Counted from the first letter of the stretch, positions 1 through 8,130 are shown. The stretch: DNA of 64,000 nucleotides from Methylobacterium bullatum (GCA_902712845.1 LR743504.1:313501-377500), one strand, 5' to 3'. Numbers and translations: made by a program. The notes: generated by a model not told the origin, from the sequence alone.

Positions 1-592
1 AGGCGCCGCGAATACCGGCATCCCGCGCGGCGCGGCCCGCATCGGCGTAGCTGCCGATGCCGAGATTGTGCGGCGAGCGCAGGCCGTAGAGCTGCGCAGC
101 GAGGCCCCAATCCCGTGCGCCCTCGTCGGCATAGGCGGCGGGGCGCCAGCAGCGCTGCGGCGCGGAGATGACCCAGGCTTCCGATTTCCGCTCGCCGAGC
201 GCCACGGTGAGCCGATGGTAGCCCGGCGTCAGGGGCGGCAACTCGATACGGGGTTCGCCCGCCCCCGTGATCGACGCCCTCCCCTCCCGCGCGAGGCCGC
301 GCTCGTCGACGACGCGCCACGACACGGCGCCGTGCGCGTCAATGGCCTGAACAGGGATCGTCGAGGCGCGCCGCGCCTCCACCGGAATCAGCGACGGGAC
401 GAGCCCGAGCCGCACGGATTCCACCTCCGCGAGGCTCTTCGCGATCTCGTCGTCGGTGCCGGCCGGGAAGCCGAGGGCGGCGACCATGCCGCGCCGGGTC
501 TCGATATCGGTCGCCACGGGCTGGCCGAACGCGTCGGTATAGCCCGATGCGATGCCGAGGAGGTCCGCCAGGCGTTCGAGGTCGCGGCTCAT
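1..592 (-). CDS. malQ: 4-alpha-glucanotransferase (amylomaltase), N-terminal part; cut by window edge
   Basis: This is the first about 197 residues of a GH77 4-alpha-glucanotransferase, which moves alpha-1,4-glucan segments between maltodextrins in the cytoplasm. After an N-terminal extension of about 160 residues, the family's start-of-barrel motif is visible (WGLAAQLYGLRS at 162-173, then GIGSY at 179-183). The catalytic residues lie outside the window. The ATG at 592 overlaps the treZ stop by 4 bp (ATGA), so the two are translationally coupled in one operon. The gene was read directly from the reverse complement and stays open to base 1. The family call is firm; whether the rest of the gene is intact cannot be judged. 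Confidence 0.85.
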   Translation of the reverse strand, partial: MSRDLERLADLLGIASGYTDAFGQPVATDIETRRGMVAALGFPAGTDDEIAKSLAEVESVRLGLVPSLIPVEARRASTIPVQAIDAHGAVSWRVVDERGLAREGRASITGAGEPRIELPPLTPGYHRLTVALGERKSEAWVISAPQRCWRPAAYADEGARDWGLAAQLYGLRSPHNLGIGSYADAGRAARDAGIRGA

Positions 593-2394
593 CGGGCGGC
601 TCCCGTCAGCACGATGCCCGTCCAGGAGGGAAGCTCGATCTCGCTGCCCGTATGACCGTTCGACCAGATCACCTGACCTCCTTTGGCATCGACGGCGAGG
701 AGATCCGCGCCGAAATTGGCGACGAAGCGCAGGGTGCCCCCCTCGTAACGCCACGTCACGTCGAGGGAATCCGGGGACGGCCGGGTCACCTCGGCCCCGA
801 GATAGCGCGTCTTCGTCAGGGGCACGACGGATTGGTGCCGGATCTGGAGCAGGTTGCGGGTGTCGGCCCAGACACCGCGATGGGGCTGCCGCTCCGGCTC
901 CGACCAGTCGAGCTTCGAATCGACAAAGGTCCGCTCGGCGGTCGGATCGGGGATGACCGAGGTGTCGTCGGCGAAAGCGGCGAAACTCTTGAACTCACGC
1001 CGGCGTCCCTCACGCACCGCCTTGTTCAGGTCCTCGTCCGGCGCGAAATCGACGAAGAACAGGAACGGCGCCGTGGCCGACCATTCCTCGCCCATCCACA
1101 GCATCGGAATCTGCGGAGCAAGGAGCAGGCCGGCTCGCGCCAGGCTGAGCTTGTCCGGGTCGCTCAGCGCGCTCAGCCGCTCGCCCAGCGCCCGGTTTCC
1201 CACCTGATCGTGGTTCTGGAGAAAGGTGACGAAGGCGGAGGGCGGCAGATGAGCCGAGGGCTCGCCGCGCGGGTGGTTGTCGAGGCTCGGGAACGGCTCG
1301 CCCTGATAGGCGAAGCCTTCCGCGAGGCAGCGGGCGAGGTGGTCCACCGGCTTGTCGGCGAAGCTGACGTAATAGCCCGCGTCCTCGCCGGTCAGCAGCA
1401 CGTGCCAGCAATGGTGGAGGTCGTCGGCCCATTGCGCCGTGTGCTGGACCGGCTGGGCCTCGTCGTCGCGCTCGAGCCAGCGGGCCTGATTGGCCTCGTT
1501 CTCGAGGACGAGATGGATGTGCCGTCCGGGTAGCCGCGTACGGATGGTCTCTGCGAGCTCGCCGATGAAGTGCTTGGGCGAATCGTCGAGGATGGCGTGG
1601 ACCGCATCGAAGCGGATACCGTCGAAATGGTATTCCTCCAGCCAGTAGAGCGCGTTCTCGATGAAGTAGTCGCGCACGACCTTGCCGCTGGTCTCGCCGT
1701 CGAAATTGATGCCCGCACCCCAGGGCGTCTGGTGACGCTCGGTGAAGAAGGTCTTGGCATAGGCGTGGAGGTAATTCCCGGCCGGGCCGAAATGGTTGTA
1801 GACCGCGTCGAGGAAGACCATCAGCCCGAGCGAATGCGCTGTGTCGATCAGATGCTTGAGCTCGTCCGGCCGTCCGTAGACGGCATCCGGCGCATAGGGC
1901 AGCACGCCGTCATAGCCCCAGTTGCGGGTGCCCTTGAAGTCGGCCAGTGGCAGAAGCTCGATGGCGGTGACCCCGAGATGGGTGAGGTCTTCGAGCTTGG
2001 CCTCCAGGGCGGCATAGGTGCCCTCGGACGTGGCGGTGCCCACGTGCAGCTCATAGAGGACCGCCTCTTCCCAGGGGCGGCCCGTCCACTCGCCGTCGCT
2101 CCAGTCGAACGCCTTCGGATCGATGACCTCGCTCAGGTCCGACACATCGTCGGGCTGAAAGCGCGAGGCCGGGTCGGGCACGACGAGGTCGCCGTCGATG
2201 CGGAAACCGTAGCGGGCGCCCGGACGGACGTTCGGCACGGTGGTGCGGCGCCAGCCTTCGCCGGCCTCTGGGATCGGATGCTCGGCCCCGTCGACCACGA
2301 GGGCGACATCCTTGGCCGTGGGTGCCCAGAGGGCGAAGCGCACGCCGTCCGCCGCGATGGCGGCACCGAAGTTCATGTCGTGTGTGCGCCGCAT
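589..2394 (-). CDS. treZ: Malto-oligosyltrehalose trehalohydrolase
   Basis: TreZ cleaves maltooligosyl-trehalose to release trehalose; it is the second step of the TreY/TreZ route from glycogen or maltodextrins. The 601-residue protein has an N-terminal CBM48-like beta domain (about 8-95) and a GH13 barrel. GH13 regions are visible: DAVYNHFG at 196-203, GIRFDAVHA at 259-267 (probable nucleophile D263), the ENEAN segment at 298-302 (probable acid E298), and NHDQ at 394-397. The gene is upstream of and overlaps malQ by 4 bp. treY is not in the window. A second ATG at 2376 (MNFGAAI) could be the real start; neither has a convincing Shine-Dalgarno. Confidence 0.93.
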   Translation of the reverse strand: MRRTHDMNFGAAIAADGVRFALWAPTAKDVALVVDGAEHPIPEAGEGWRRTTVPNVRPGARYGFRIDGDLVVPDPASRFQPDDVSDLSEVIDPKAFDWSDGEWTGRPWEEAVLYELHVGTATSEGTYAALEAKLEDLTHLGVTAIELLPLADFKGTRNWGYDGVLPYAPDAVYGRPDELKHLIDTAHSLGLMVFLDAVYNHFGPAGNYLHAYAKTFFTERHQTPWGAGINFDGETSGKVVRDYFIENALYWLEEYHFDGIRFDAVHAILDDSPKHFIGELAETIRTRLPGRHIHLVLENEANQARWLERDDEAQPVQHTAQWADDLHHCWHVLLTGEDAGYYVSFADKPVDHLARCLAEGFAYQGEPFPSLDNHPRGEPSAHLPPSAFVTFLQNHDQVGNRALGERLSALSDPDKLSLARAGLLLAPQIPMLWMGEEWSATAPFLFFVDFAPDEDLNKAVREGRRREFKSFAAFADDTSVIPDPTAERTFVDSKLDWSEPERQPHRGVWADTRNLLQIRHQSVVPLTKTRYLGAEVTRPSPDSLDVTWRYEGGTLRFVANFGADLLAVDAKGGQVIWSNGHTGSEIELPSWTGIVLTGAAR

Positions 2395-2680
2395 CAGACC
2401 GCCATCTCGTTCAATAGGAAACCTCGCGGCGGAGTCGCCCCCGCCTGGGGTGAGAAGGCTATCCGGGATGGTCTGGTTCCCTCACCGCACAGCTTCGCTT
2501 GCGACGTAAGGCACCCGTCGCGGCGGACAACCGCCGGGCGGACAAGTTTTGTGTGCGGCGCGCCATGGCGCCTCGATCGTGGGCAGTCCGGCGGCCCGAT
2601 GCATCCCGCCGCGCCACATGCACGTTGAGTGAGCGTCGCCTCGCCGATGAGCCGGCGGCGAACCTCAAGGGAGACAGCGC

Positions 2681-3151
2681 ATGAGCCGCGGATATCCGTC
2701 CATGACCGCCCTGCTGGGTCTGCTCGCCGTGGCGGGCTACCAGAACAGGGACAAGATCGCCGAATTCCTGGGCGGTGCGTCGAACAAGACGACGGCTCCG
2801 GGAACGCCCGGAGCCGTGACCGATAACCAGGGCGGTCTCTCCGGCATCCTCGGCCAGCTGGGAGGCGCCCTCGGGGGCGCGGGAGCGGGCGGCCTCCTCG
2901 GCGGCGGGCTGAGCGAGCTCGTGGAGCGCTTCACCCAGAACGGCCACGGCGAGACGGCCTCGTCCTGGGTCAACCAGGGTCCCAACCAGGAGATCGCGCC
3001 TCAGAACCTCGAAAAGGCCATCGGCCCGGACATCCTGGCGACCCTCGCCCAGCAGACGGGACTGACCCGCGAGGAATTGCTGTCCCGCCTGTCGCGGGAA
3101 TTGCCGCAGGCCGTCGACCGCTACACCCCCGACGGCCGCGTGCCGGCCTAG
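2681..3151 (+). CDS. YidB-like (DUF937) protein
   Basis: A 156-residue protein resembling the YidB/DUF937 family, whose function is not settled. Visible parts: an N-terminal hydrophobic stretch ([16 protein letters not shown]), a Gly-rich low-complexity linker around 50-78 (runs of GG, LGG and AGG), and a C-terminal helical domain with [12 protein letters not shown], which is the family hallmark, followed by [26 protein letters not shown] sequence lies just ahead of the ATG. The gene stands alone, convergent with mgtE. The family assignment is from motif recognition and is fairly secure. Confidence 0.75.
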   Translation: MSRGYPSMTALLGLLAVAGYQNRDKIAEFLGGASNKTTAPGTPGAVTDNQGGLSGILGQLGGALGGAGAGGLLGGGLSELVERFTQNGHGETASSWVNQGPNQEIAPQNLEKAIGPDILATLAQQTGLTREELLSRLSRELPQAVDRYTPDGRVPA

Positions 3152-3163
3152 GGAGTCGTCTCC

Positions 3164-3186
3164 TCCCGGGCGCGCTCCGCCCGGGA
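3164..3186. terminator. GC-rich hairpin between convergent genes
   Basis: A perfect 9-bp stem (TCCCGGGCG / CGCCCGGGA) with a 5-nt loop lies in the 48 bp between the YidB-like gene and mgtE, which converge. There is no T-tract on either side, so intrinsic termination is uncertain; a shared bidirectional stop or an mRNA 3'-end stabiliser is the likely role. Confidence 0.45.
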
Positions 3187-3199
3187 AGATCGATGAGGG

Positions 3200-4570
3200 T
3201 CACAGCAGCGTGCCGCGCAGGATCAGCATCGCCACCGAGAAGTAGATCACGAGGCCGGTCACATCGACGAGCGTCGCCACGAAGGGCGCCGAGGCCGTCG
3301 CCGGATCGAAGCCGAGGCGCTGGAGCACGAAGGGGAGCATCGATCCCGTCAGCGAACCGAAGGTGACGATGCCGACCAGGGCGGCCCCCACCGTCGCCGC
3401 CACCAGCATCCAGTGCTCGCCGTAATCGTAGAGCCCCGCCTTCTGCCAGACGACGATGCGGACGATCCCGATAGCCCCCAGGATGGCGCCCAGCAGCAAC
3501 CCGGTGGGCACCTCGCGCAGGGCCACGCGCCACCAGTCGCGCAGGCGGACCTCGTGGAGCGCGAGCGCGCGGATGAGGAGCGAGGTCGCCTGACTGCCCG
3601 AATTGCCGCCCGAACTCATGATGAGCGGGATGAAAAGGGTGAGGACGATGGCCTTCTCCAACTGCCCCTCGAACCCCTGCATCGCCGTGGCGGTCATCAT
3701 CTCGCCGAGGAACAGGGCGCAGAGCCAGCCGGCCCGCTTCCGGATCATCGTGCCGAAGCCGATATCCATGTAGGGCTCGGGCAGGGCCTCCATGCCGCCG
3801 AAACGCTGAACGTCCTGCGTCTGCTTCTCGACCATGGCGTCGATCATGTCGTCGACGGTGACGATGCCGATGAGGTGGCCCACCGCATCCACCACCGGCA
3901 GGGCCAGCAGGTCGTATTTCGAGATCAGCCGCGCGGCCTCCTCGCGGCTGGCGGTGGGCGAGACGGCCAGCGGCCGCCGGCCGGCGGCGACGCTGAGGAC
4001 GTTGTCGCCGGGATTGCCGGAGATCAGCCGACGCAGGGGCACGGCCTTCGTCAGCGCCTGGGTGCGCGGGTCGAGGACGAAGATCGCGTAGATCGTCTCG
4101 CGGGTCTTCTCGACGCTACGGACATGGTCGAGGGTCTGCTGCACCGTCCAGTTGCCCGGCACGGTGACGAATTCCGTGGTCATCAGCGAGCCCACGCTCT
4201 CCTCGCCATAGGCGCTGAGCCGGTCGATCGTGCCGCGCGTCTCCGCATCGAGCCGCGCCCTCAGGTCGGAGCGGCCCGGCTCCTCGATCTCGCGGAACAC
4301 GTCCGTCACCCGGTCCGCCGACATGCCGGACAGGTAGGAGGCCACCCGGTCGCGCGGCAGCATCTCGATGATGTCGGCGGCCAAGTCGAGTTCAGGCTGG
4401 TCGAGCACCTCCACCGCCCGGTCGTGGGGCAGCCCGAGCAGAATCGCGGCGGCGACTTCGGGCGCCTCCTCGTTCAGTGCCTCGACGATGTCGGGCGCGC
4501 GTTCGTCCGACAGGCGGGCGGCCAGCACGGAGGGATCGATCTTGGTGGGAAAGGTGGCGATCGGGTTCAT
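3200..4570 (-). CDS. mgtE: Magnesium transporter MgtE
   Basis: MgtE is a Mg2+-gated inner-membrane Mg2+ channel. The 456-residue protein has the usual order: an acidic N-terminal helical domain (about 10-130; LPRDRVASYLSGMSADR), a CBS pair (about 135-255; LPVVDAVGHLIGIVTVDDMI), a linker helix, and a C-terminal membrane domain (about 275-456) with the conserved SSGGNSGSQ segment of the pore region. The length is normal for the family. The gene is monocistronic, convergent with the YidB-like gene, with a 528-bp spacer upstream. No Mg2+-sensing leader RNA was recognised there. Confidence 0.93.
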   Translation of the reverse strand: MNPIATFPTKIDPSVLAARLSDERAPDIVEALNEEAPEVAAAILLGLPHDRAVEVLDQPELDLAADIIEMLPRDRVASYLSGMSADRVTDVFREIEEPGRSDLRARLDAETRGTIDRLSAYGEESVGSLMTTEFVTVPGNWTVQQTLDHVRSVEKTRETIYAIFVLDPRTQALTKAVPLRRLISGNPGDNVLSVAAGRRPLAVSPTASREEAARLISKYDLLALPVVDAVGHLIGIVTVDDMIDAMVEKQTQDVQRFGGMEALPEPYMDIGFGTMIRKRAGWLCALFLGEMMTATAMQGFEGQLEKAIVLTLFIPLIMSSGGNSGSQATSLLIRALALHEVRLRDWWRVALREVPTGLLLGAILGAIGIVRIVVWQKAGLYDYGEHWMLVAATVGAALVGIVTFGSLTGSMLPFVLQRLGFDPATASAPFVATLVDVTGLVIYFSVAMLILRGTLL

Positions 4571-5098
4571 GGGCTCACCTCGCGGGAGGGTGGCGATCGG
4601 GCCGTGTGCGGCCGGATCGCGGTGAGCCGCGCGTGAACCCGTCAGGTCCTCAGGCGGTCAGAACGATATCGGCCGGGCGGGCTGGATCGGTGGGACTGTC
4701 GCTGGGCATGGATGGGGAATTCGGGCTCCAAAGCGTCCACCTGCGATCCGCACATGCGGATCGCCGAGGGGAAGCTGTCGGCGGCGCCCCCATGCGCTCC
4801 GCCACGGGGCGCGTCAAGATGAATTTCCTCCTGTCTTTCGGACCTGTCGGCGGGACGCGCGCCACGGCCGCGGGAGCCTTCGTTCCCACGTTCGGAACGG
4901 GCAGCGAGGCGGCCTGGATCGGGCACTGACGGCGCACAATCCTGCATCATAATTCTATAAGGCAGGAAAACTGTCCGCATATCGGGGCAAATCCAACCCT
5001 AGCGATGCATCATATGAAAAATATAAGTCTCGTGCCCGCTTGTATTGCGCCCAATGTATCGCCTATCTTGAGGGCGTCGGACACGAAGGAGTTTCGCC
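4571..5098. other. Divergent intergenic region, mgtE / pqqA
   Basis: 528 bp with no convincing gene. The half next to mgtE has ordinary GC-rich composition. From about 4930 to 5060 the DNA becomes clearly AT-richer (ATAATTCTATAAGG, ATGAAAAATATAAG), as expected for the promoter of the pqqA transcription unit, although I could not fix -35/-10 boxes. Short ORFs here lack codon character. Confidence 0.5.
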
Positions 5099-5188
5099 AT
5101 GAGATGGTCTGCCCCCGTTGTTCAGGAAGTTTGCGTCGGCATGGAAGTCACAAGCTACGAGTCGGCGGAAATCGATCCCTTCAACTAA
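5099..5188 (+). CDS. pqqA: PQQ precursor peptide PqqA, first tandem copy
   Basis: A 29-residue peptide beginning MRWSAPVVQE and ending SAEIDPFN. PqqA is the ribosomal substrate for the cofactor pyrroloquinoline quinone: PqqE joins the side chains of one Glu and one Tyr, which are then excised. Both are here as E16 and Y20 in the E-V-T-x-Y core. A GAAGGAG ribosome site lies 7 nt before the ATG. The gene is too short for usual gene callers. A second copy follows after 63 bp. No pqqB, C, D or E is within the window, so biosynthesis must rely on genes elsewhere. Confidence 0.93.
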   Translation: MRWSAPVVQEVCVGMEVTSYESAEIDPFN

Positions 5189-5251
5189 GGGATCGGCGCC
5201 CTCACGGGCCCGTGTCACCAAGCCTCATAACCACCAACCAGGAGAAACGTC

Positions 5252-5341
5252 ATGACGTGGTCTGCCCCCATCGTTCAGGAAGTGTGCGTCGGCATGGAAG
5301 TCACCAGCTACGAGTCGGCTGAGATCGACACCTTCAACTAA
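5252..5341 (+). CDS. pqqA: PQQ precursor peptide PqqA, second tandem copy
   Basis: A 29-residue peptide beginning MTWSAPIVQE and ending SAEIDTFN. It differs from the first copy at only four positions (2, 7, 8-region and 27 by eye), and the E16/Y20 pair is kept. GGAGAAA lies 5 nt before the ATG. The leader sequences of the two copies are unlike each other, so the duplication is not recent, or only the coding parts are under selection. A strong terminator follows 27 bp after the stop, closing a two-peptide transcript. Both copies look functional as PqqE substrates. Confidence 0.93.
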   Translation: MTWSAPIVQEVCVGMEVTSYESAEIDTFN

Positions 5342-5368
5342 GTTGATCGCTCGAAAAAGCGGTAGGAA

Positions 5369-5402
5369 AGGGCGGCATTCCAGCGGGGATGCCGCCTTTT
5401 TC
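5369..5402 (+). terminator. Rho-independent terminator of the pqqA pair
   Basis: An 8-9 bp GC-rich stem (GGCGGCAT / ATGCCGCC) with a short GC-rich loop is followed directly by TTTTT. It lies 27 bp after the second pqqA stop and ends the two-gene unit, so the downstream small genes are not obviously cotranscribed. Confidence 0.88.
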
Positions 5403-5547
5403 GTGCTCGCTTGGGTTCGATGCCCGGCAGTTTCAAAGTTTTCGGAACCGTTCCGGCAAGAACTCTGCTAGAACCGACACTTCGGCTCATGAGATAGGGA
5501 CACGTTCGGGTCTCTGCGGTGAACTCGTCATTCGAGAGAAACACCCC

Positions 5548-5811
5548 ATGACCCACGAGATGCCAGCGATGGAATTCTCGGACCTGACCGGACGGGCGAC
5601 CCAGAACGGCATCACGGTGACGGTGAACGTCTATCGCTTCGCCGGCACGCAGGACCCGTGGACGCTCGAAGTCATCGATCAGACCGGCTGGTCGACTATC
5701 TGGGACACCACCTTCGCCTCCGACGAAGACGCCCTCGACGCCTTCATCGAGGCCATCGAGGAAGGGGACGGCATGCGCGCGTTCCTCGAACCGCCGCCGA
5801 CCTTGCACTGA
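5548..5811 (+). CDS. Hypothetical protein, 87 aa
   Basis: A small acidic protein starting MTHEMPAMEFSDL, with a beta-rich centre (ITVTVNVYRF, PWTLEVIDQTGWSTIW) and an acidic helical end (DEDALDAFIEAIEEGDG). I do not recognise the family. The ATG at 5548 was chosen over an in-frame upstream ATG at 5389 because GAGAGAA lies 8 nt before it and the upstream extension runs through the pqqA terminator. It is the first of four small genes between pqqA and ldtR. No signal peptide or membrane segment is visible. Confidence 0.7.
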   Translation: MTHEMPAMEFSDLTGRATQNGITVTVNVYRFAGTQDPWTLEVIDQTGWSTIWDTTFASDEDALDAFIEAIEEGDGMRAFLEPPPTLH

Positions 5812-6154
5812 CGCATCCCCCATCGACCATCCGCCGCCGCACGCACCTCCTCGCTTCACACATCTGTTCGAAGGCTGTTCGCTCCATCCAAACGGGTTCG
5901 ACAAAGAGCGCGACGGGCTCCCACTCCTGCAAGGAGAGGGAACCCGAGCCGCCCGCGAGAGGTGTGAGTATCGCGGCCGACGCACCAGACTACGTCGCGG
6001 CGTGGATGGCGGTGTTGCCATGCCTCCTACGCCGACGACCATTCAGGTCATCACCGAAGACGCTTCGGTCGCCGCATGGAACATCGCAGGTCGATGCGCC
6101 CTGTCTATGCGAGTGGCCCGCCCCCCATCCCATTCACCGGAAAGCAGATCCATC
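5812..6154. other. Gene-free stretch holding dispersed repeat A
   Basis: 343 bp between two small genes. It contains repeat A copy 1 (5854-5969). The rest shows no gene; the ORFs reading through it lack start sites and family resemblance. Confidence 0.5.
5854..5969. repeat. Dispersed structured repeat A, copy 1
   Basis: A 116-bp element matched by a copy of the same length at 32146-32261. Its ends are imperfect inverted repeats (CTTCACACATCTG at the left, GAGGTGTGAG at the right). The interior carries a smaller hairpin built on CTCCT/AGGAG flanked by GGGCTCCC and GGGAACCCG. Shared blocks include AGCGCGA, GGGCTCCC, ACCCG and GCCCGCGAG. It carries no coding sequence; a small MITE-like or RNA-forming repeat is the best description. 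Confidence 0.7.
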
Positions 6155-6505
6155 ATGAACAAGCCCGACATGCTCCCTGAGAACGTCTCGATCGCGGATC
6201 TCGCCGGGCGCAGAGCGGACCGCCTCGAATACCTGAAGGGCGTCTATCTCAACATGGTCCCCGACCAGACGCGGAATCCGACGCTGCGCGTTCGCTTGAG
6301 CCGGCTCGGATCGGGAGCCCAGCCGGCCTACCGGATCGAAAGCGACGACACCGACGGCCAGACCGTCATCATGGGGTTCTACCAGGGCGACAAGCACAAG
6401 CCGCTCGCAAAGCGCCTGCACGATTCCGACGGACCGACCTGGAGCAGCGAGACCATGAGCTATGTCGAGCTCCGCACGCTCCACAACAGCCAGATCGGGG
6501 CATGA
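6155..6505 (+). CDS. Hypothetical protein, 116 aa
   Basis: A 116-residue cytoplasmic-looking protein starting MNKPDMLPENVSIADLAGRR, with a basic helical N-terminal half and a C-terminal segment (GQTVIMGFYQGDKHKPLAKRL, in part). No family was recognised. The ATG at 6155 follows a GGAAAG-like site. It precedes the next small gene by 7 bp, so the two are probably one transcript. No cysteine clusters, signal peptide or membrane segments are visible. Confidence 0.65.
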   Translation: MNKPDMLPENVSIADLAGRRADRLEYLKGVYLNMVPDQTRNPTLRVRLSRLGSGAQPAYRIESDDTDGQTVIMGFYQGDKHKPLAKRLHDSDGPTWSSETMSYVELRTLHNSQIGA

Positions 6506-6512
6506 GCCGTCC

Positions 6513-6863
6513 ATGATCGAGTTCTTCGACAGAAACGGCAGCGAGGCGGCCTATTGCCACGACGGACACTCCCTCTACCTCTGGAACGGTCGAGCCGCGG
6601 CCTTCATCCATGACGACAAGGTCTACGCCTACGATGGCCGCTTCATCGGCTGGGCGGACCGAGGCTGGATCTCGGACGAGGACGGAGCCTGCCTTCTCTT
6701 CGAACACGACGCGGTCGGCGGCCCTCACAAGCCCCAGCGGCAGGCGAAGACGACGCCCGGTCCGAGGGGCTCAAAGCCCGCGCGCGCCGAACCGCAGCGA
6801 GCCCCGTCCCGCCCCGCCGCATCCACGGCCTGGTCCCATCGCGTCTTTTCCGACCTGATCTGA
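6513..6863 (+). CDS. Probable 4-fold beta flower-type protein
   Basis: A 116-residue protein of short repeating beta units: MIEFFDRNGSEAAYCHDG, then SLYLWNGRAAAFIHDD, VYAYDGRFIGWADRGWI and a final GACLLFEHDAVGG. The order (FFDRNG, YLW.G, VY.Y.G..LGW, DG.C..F...AVGGP.KP, then a basic Pro-rich tail with WS) matches what I know as the 4-fold beta flower domain family of unknown function. The basic tail (about 75-116) is low complexity, rich in K, P, R and A. It starts 7 bp after the preceding small gene. Confidence 0.65.
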   Translation: MIEFFDRNGSEAAYCHDGHSLYLWNGRAAAFIHDDKVYAYDGRFIGWADRGWISDEDGACLLFEHDAVGGPHKPQRQAKTTPGPRGSKPARAEPQRAPSRPAASTAWSHRVFSDLI

Positions 6864-6953
6864 TCCGCAACCGAACCCGTCCGCACGACCTCCCTCACCC
6901 CGTCGACCGGCGCGATGGGGAGTTGGTGCGGGATCTGACGATAGGAACTCCAC

Positions 6954-7178
6954 ATGACACCGACGAAGAAGCTGGCTCGTGTCCTCACCGACGAGACGGA
7001 CGGCGGCTATCGCCTGACCATCGAAACCGTGGACGGCGAGATCTTCCGGATCCTCGCCACGGAAGATCAGGTGAACGATCTGATCGATGAACTCGACGAG
7101 CTGGTCGGAGACGATGCCGACGAAACGCCTCCTCTCACCGAGGAAGAAGAGCATGTCGGCGAGGAGCAGCCGTCATAG
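6954..7178 (+). CDS. Small acidic protein, 74 aa
   Basis: A 74-residue, strongly acidic protein starting MTPTKKLARVLTDETDGGYR. A short beta hairpin region (YRLTIETVDGEIFRILATE) leads into an acidic tail (DDADETPPLTEEEE). A TAGGAA sequence lies 7 nt ahead of the ATG. No family was recognised and there is no membrane segment. It is the last of the four small genes; its coding nature rests on the clean start and amino-acid composition. Confidence 0.6.
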   Translation: MTPTKKLARVLTDETDGGYRLTIETVDGEIFRILATEDQVNDLIDELDELVGDDADETPPLTEEEEHVGEEQPS

Positions 7179-7503
7179 GGCTGGGCCGACCGGAAGAATG
7201 GCCGGAGACGGATCCGGGGCGTTTTGGAGGTCGAGCACGAGCGGGTCGATGGCGTGCGCTCGTTTCAGAGCAGTTCTCTATGCCCGCTTAATGAGACTCT
7301 TCAGCAGATACTCATGCCAGAGTTGAACGGCAGCCAAATCTATCGTCCGAACAAACCACCTCATCCTGAGGTGCGCTTTGCTTGAGCAAAGGGCCTCGAA
7401 GGAGCCCTCCAGTGGTCACGCGATCCCTGGAAGCCTCCTTCGAGGCCGCTACGCGGCACCTCAGGATGAGGCGAAACCTCGGAAAAACTGATCAAACTGG
7501 CAC
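7179..7503. other. Intergenic region with dispersed repeat C
   Basis: 325 bp downstream of the small acidic gene and of ldtR, which converge. It contains the palindromic repeat C (7357-7473) and otherwise nothing I can assign. Confidence 0.5.
7357..7473. repeat. Palindromic dispersed repeat C
   Basis: A 117-bp element with long inverted ends: CCTCATCCTGAGGTGC on the left and GCACCTCAGGATGAGG on the right, with a second inner pair GGCCTCGAAGGAG / CTCCTTCGAGGCC. The CCTCATCCTGAGG signature is a very common intergenic repeat in Rhizobiales genomes. Only one copy is present in this window. It could act as a bidirectional hairpin between convergent genes. Confidence 0.8.
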
Positions 7504-8016
7504 TTAGAGCCGGTAGCGGATCTGGTCGGTCCAGAAGCGCTCGAGGCGGCCGAGGGCGACGTTGAGGCGTCCGAAATCGTCGTCGGAGATGCCGCCGATC
7601 GGCTGGATGGTGCGGGCGTGCTTGTCGTAGAGGCCCTGGATAATGTCGTGGATCGTGCGGCCCTTGTCGGTGAGGCTGATCCGGACCGAGCGCCGGTCGG
7701 TCTTCGACCGGGCGTGGTGGAGGTAGCCGGCCTCCACGAGCTTCTTCACGTTGTAGGAGACGTTGGAGCCGAGATAGTAGCCCTTCGTCCGCAGCTCGCT
7801 GGCCGTCAGTTCCTTGTCGCCGATGTTGTAGAGCAGCAGCGCCTGGACGCTGTTGACGTCTTCGCGACCGCGACGTTCGAACTCGTCCTTGATCACGTCG
7901 AGAAGGCGGCGGTGAAGACGCTCCACGAGGTGCAGCGCTTCGAGGTAGGAACCGTGCGCCGGGCTGGTCTCGGCGGAGGTGTTGCTCTCGATCACCTTGG
8001 CGGACTGGGACTTCAT
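7504..8016 (-). CDS. ldtR: MarR-family transcriptional regulator, LdtR type
   Basis: A 170-residue winged-helix repressor or activator. The core (LVERLHRRLLDVIKDEFERR, VQALLLYNIGDKELTASELR, then GYYLGSNVSYNVKKLVEAGY and DRRSVRISLTDKG) closely resembles LdtR of Liberibacter and rhizobia, known there to control an L,D-transpeptidase gene involved in cell-wall remodelling. The first 25 residues are a variable tail. The gene reads away from a 164-bp AT-rich spacer carrying the palindrome TTTACC-N6-GGTAAA, a candidate autoregulatory site. No L,D-transpeptidase gene is in the window. Confidence 0.82.
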   Translation of the reverse strand: MKSQSAKVIESNTSAETSPAHGSYLEALHLVERLHRRLLDVIKDEFERRGREDVNSVQALLLYNIGDKELTASELRTKGYYLGSNVSYNVKKLVEAGYLHHARSKTDRRSVRISLTDKGRTIHDIIQGLYDKHARTIQPIGGISDDDFGRLNVALGRLERFWTDQIRYRL

Positions 8017-8130
8017 CGGGATGCCTCGTCAGGGTTCTTGGGTCGGGCGCCGCTGTGTTCGGTACCGCTTATGAAGCCAATCTACGAGTGACGGATGAAA
8101 GACGGTTTAAGCGATACGATGAATAGGCGA

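Noticed and set aside
5005..5322. A 105-residue ORF spanning both pqqA genes in another frame
   Set aside because: Its repeated CPRCSGS/CPHRSGS segments are just the out-of-frame reading of the two pqqA copies. The real peptides have ribosome sites and the PqqA core.
7494..7510. TGGCAC-like sequence resembling a sigma-54 -24 element
   Set aside because: The -12 TTGC part is missing, and it overlaps the 3' end of ldtR.
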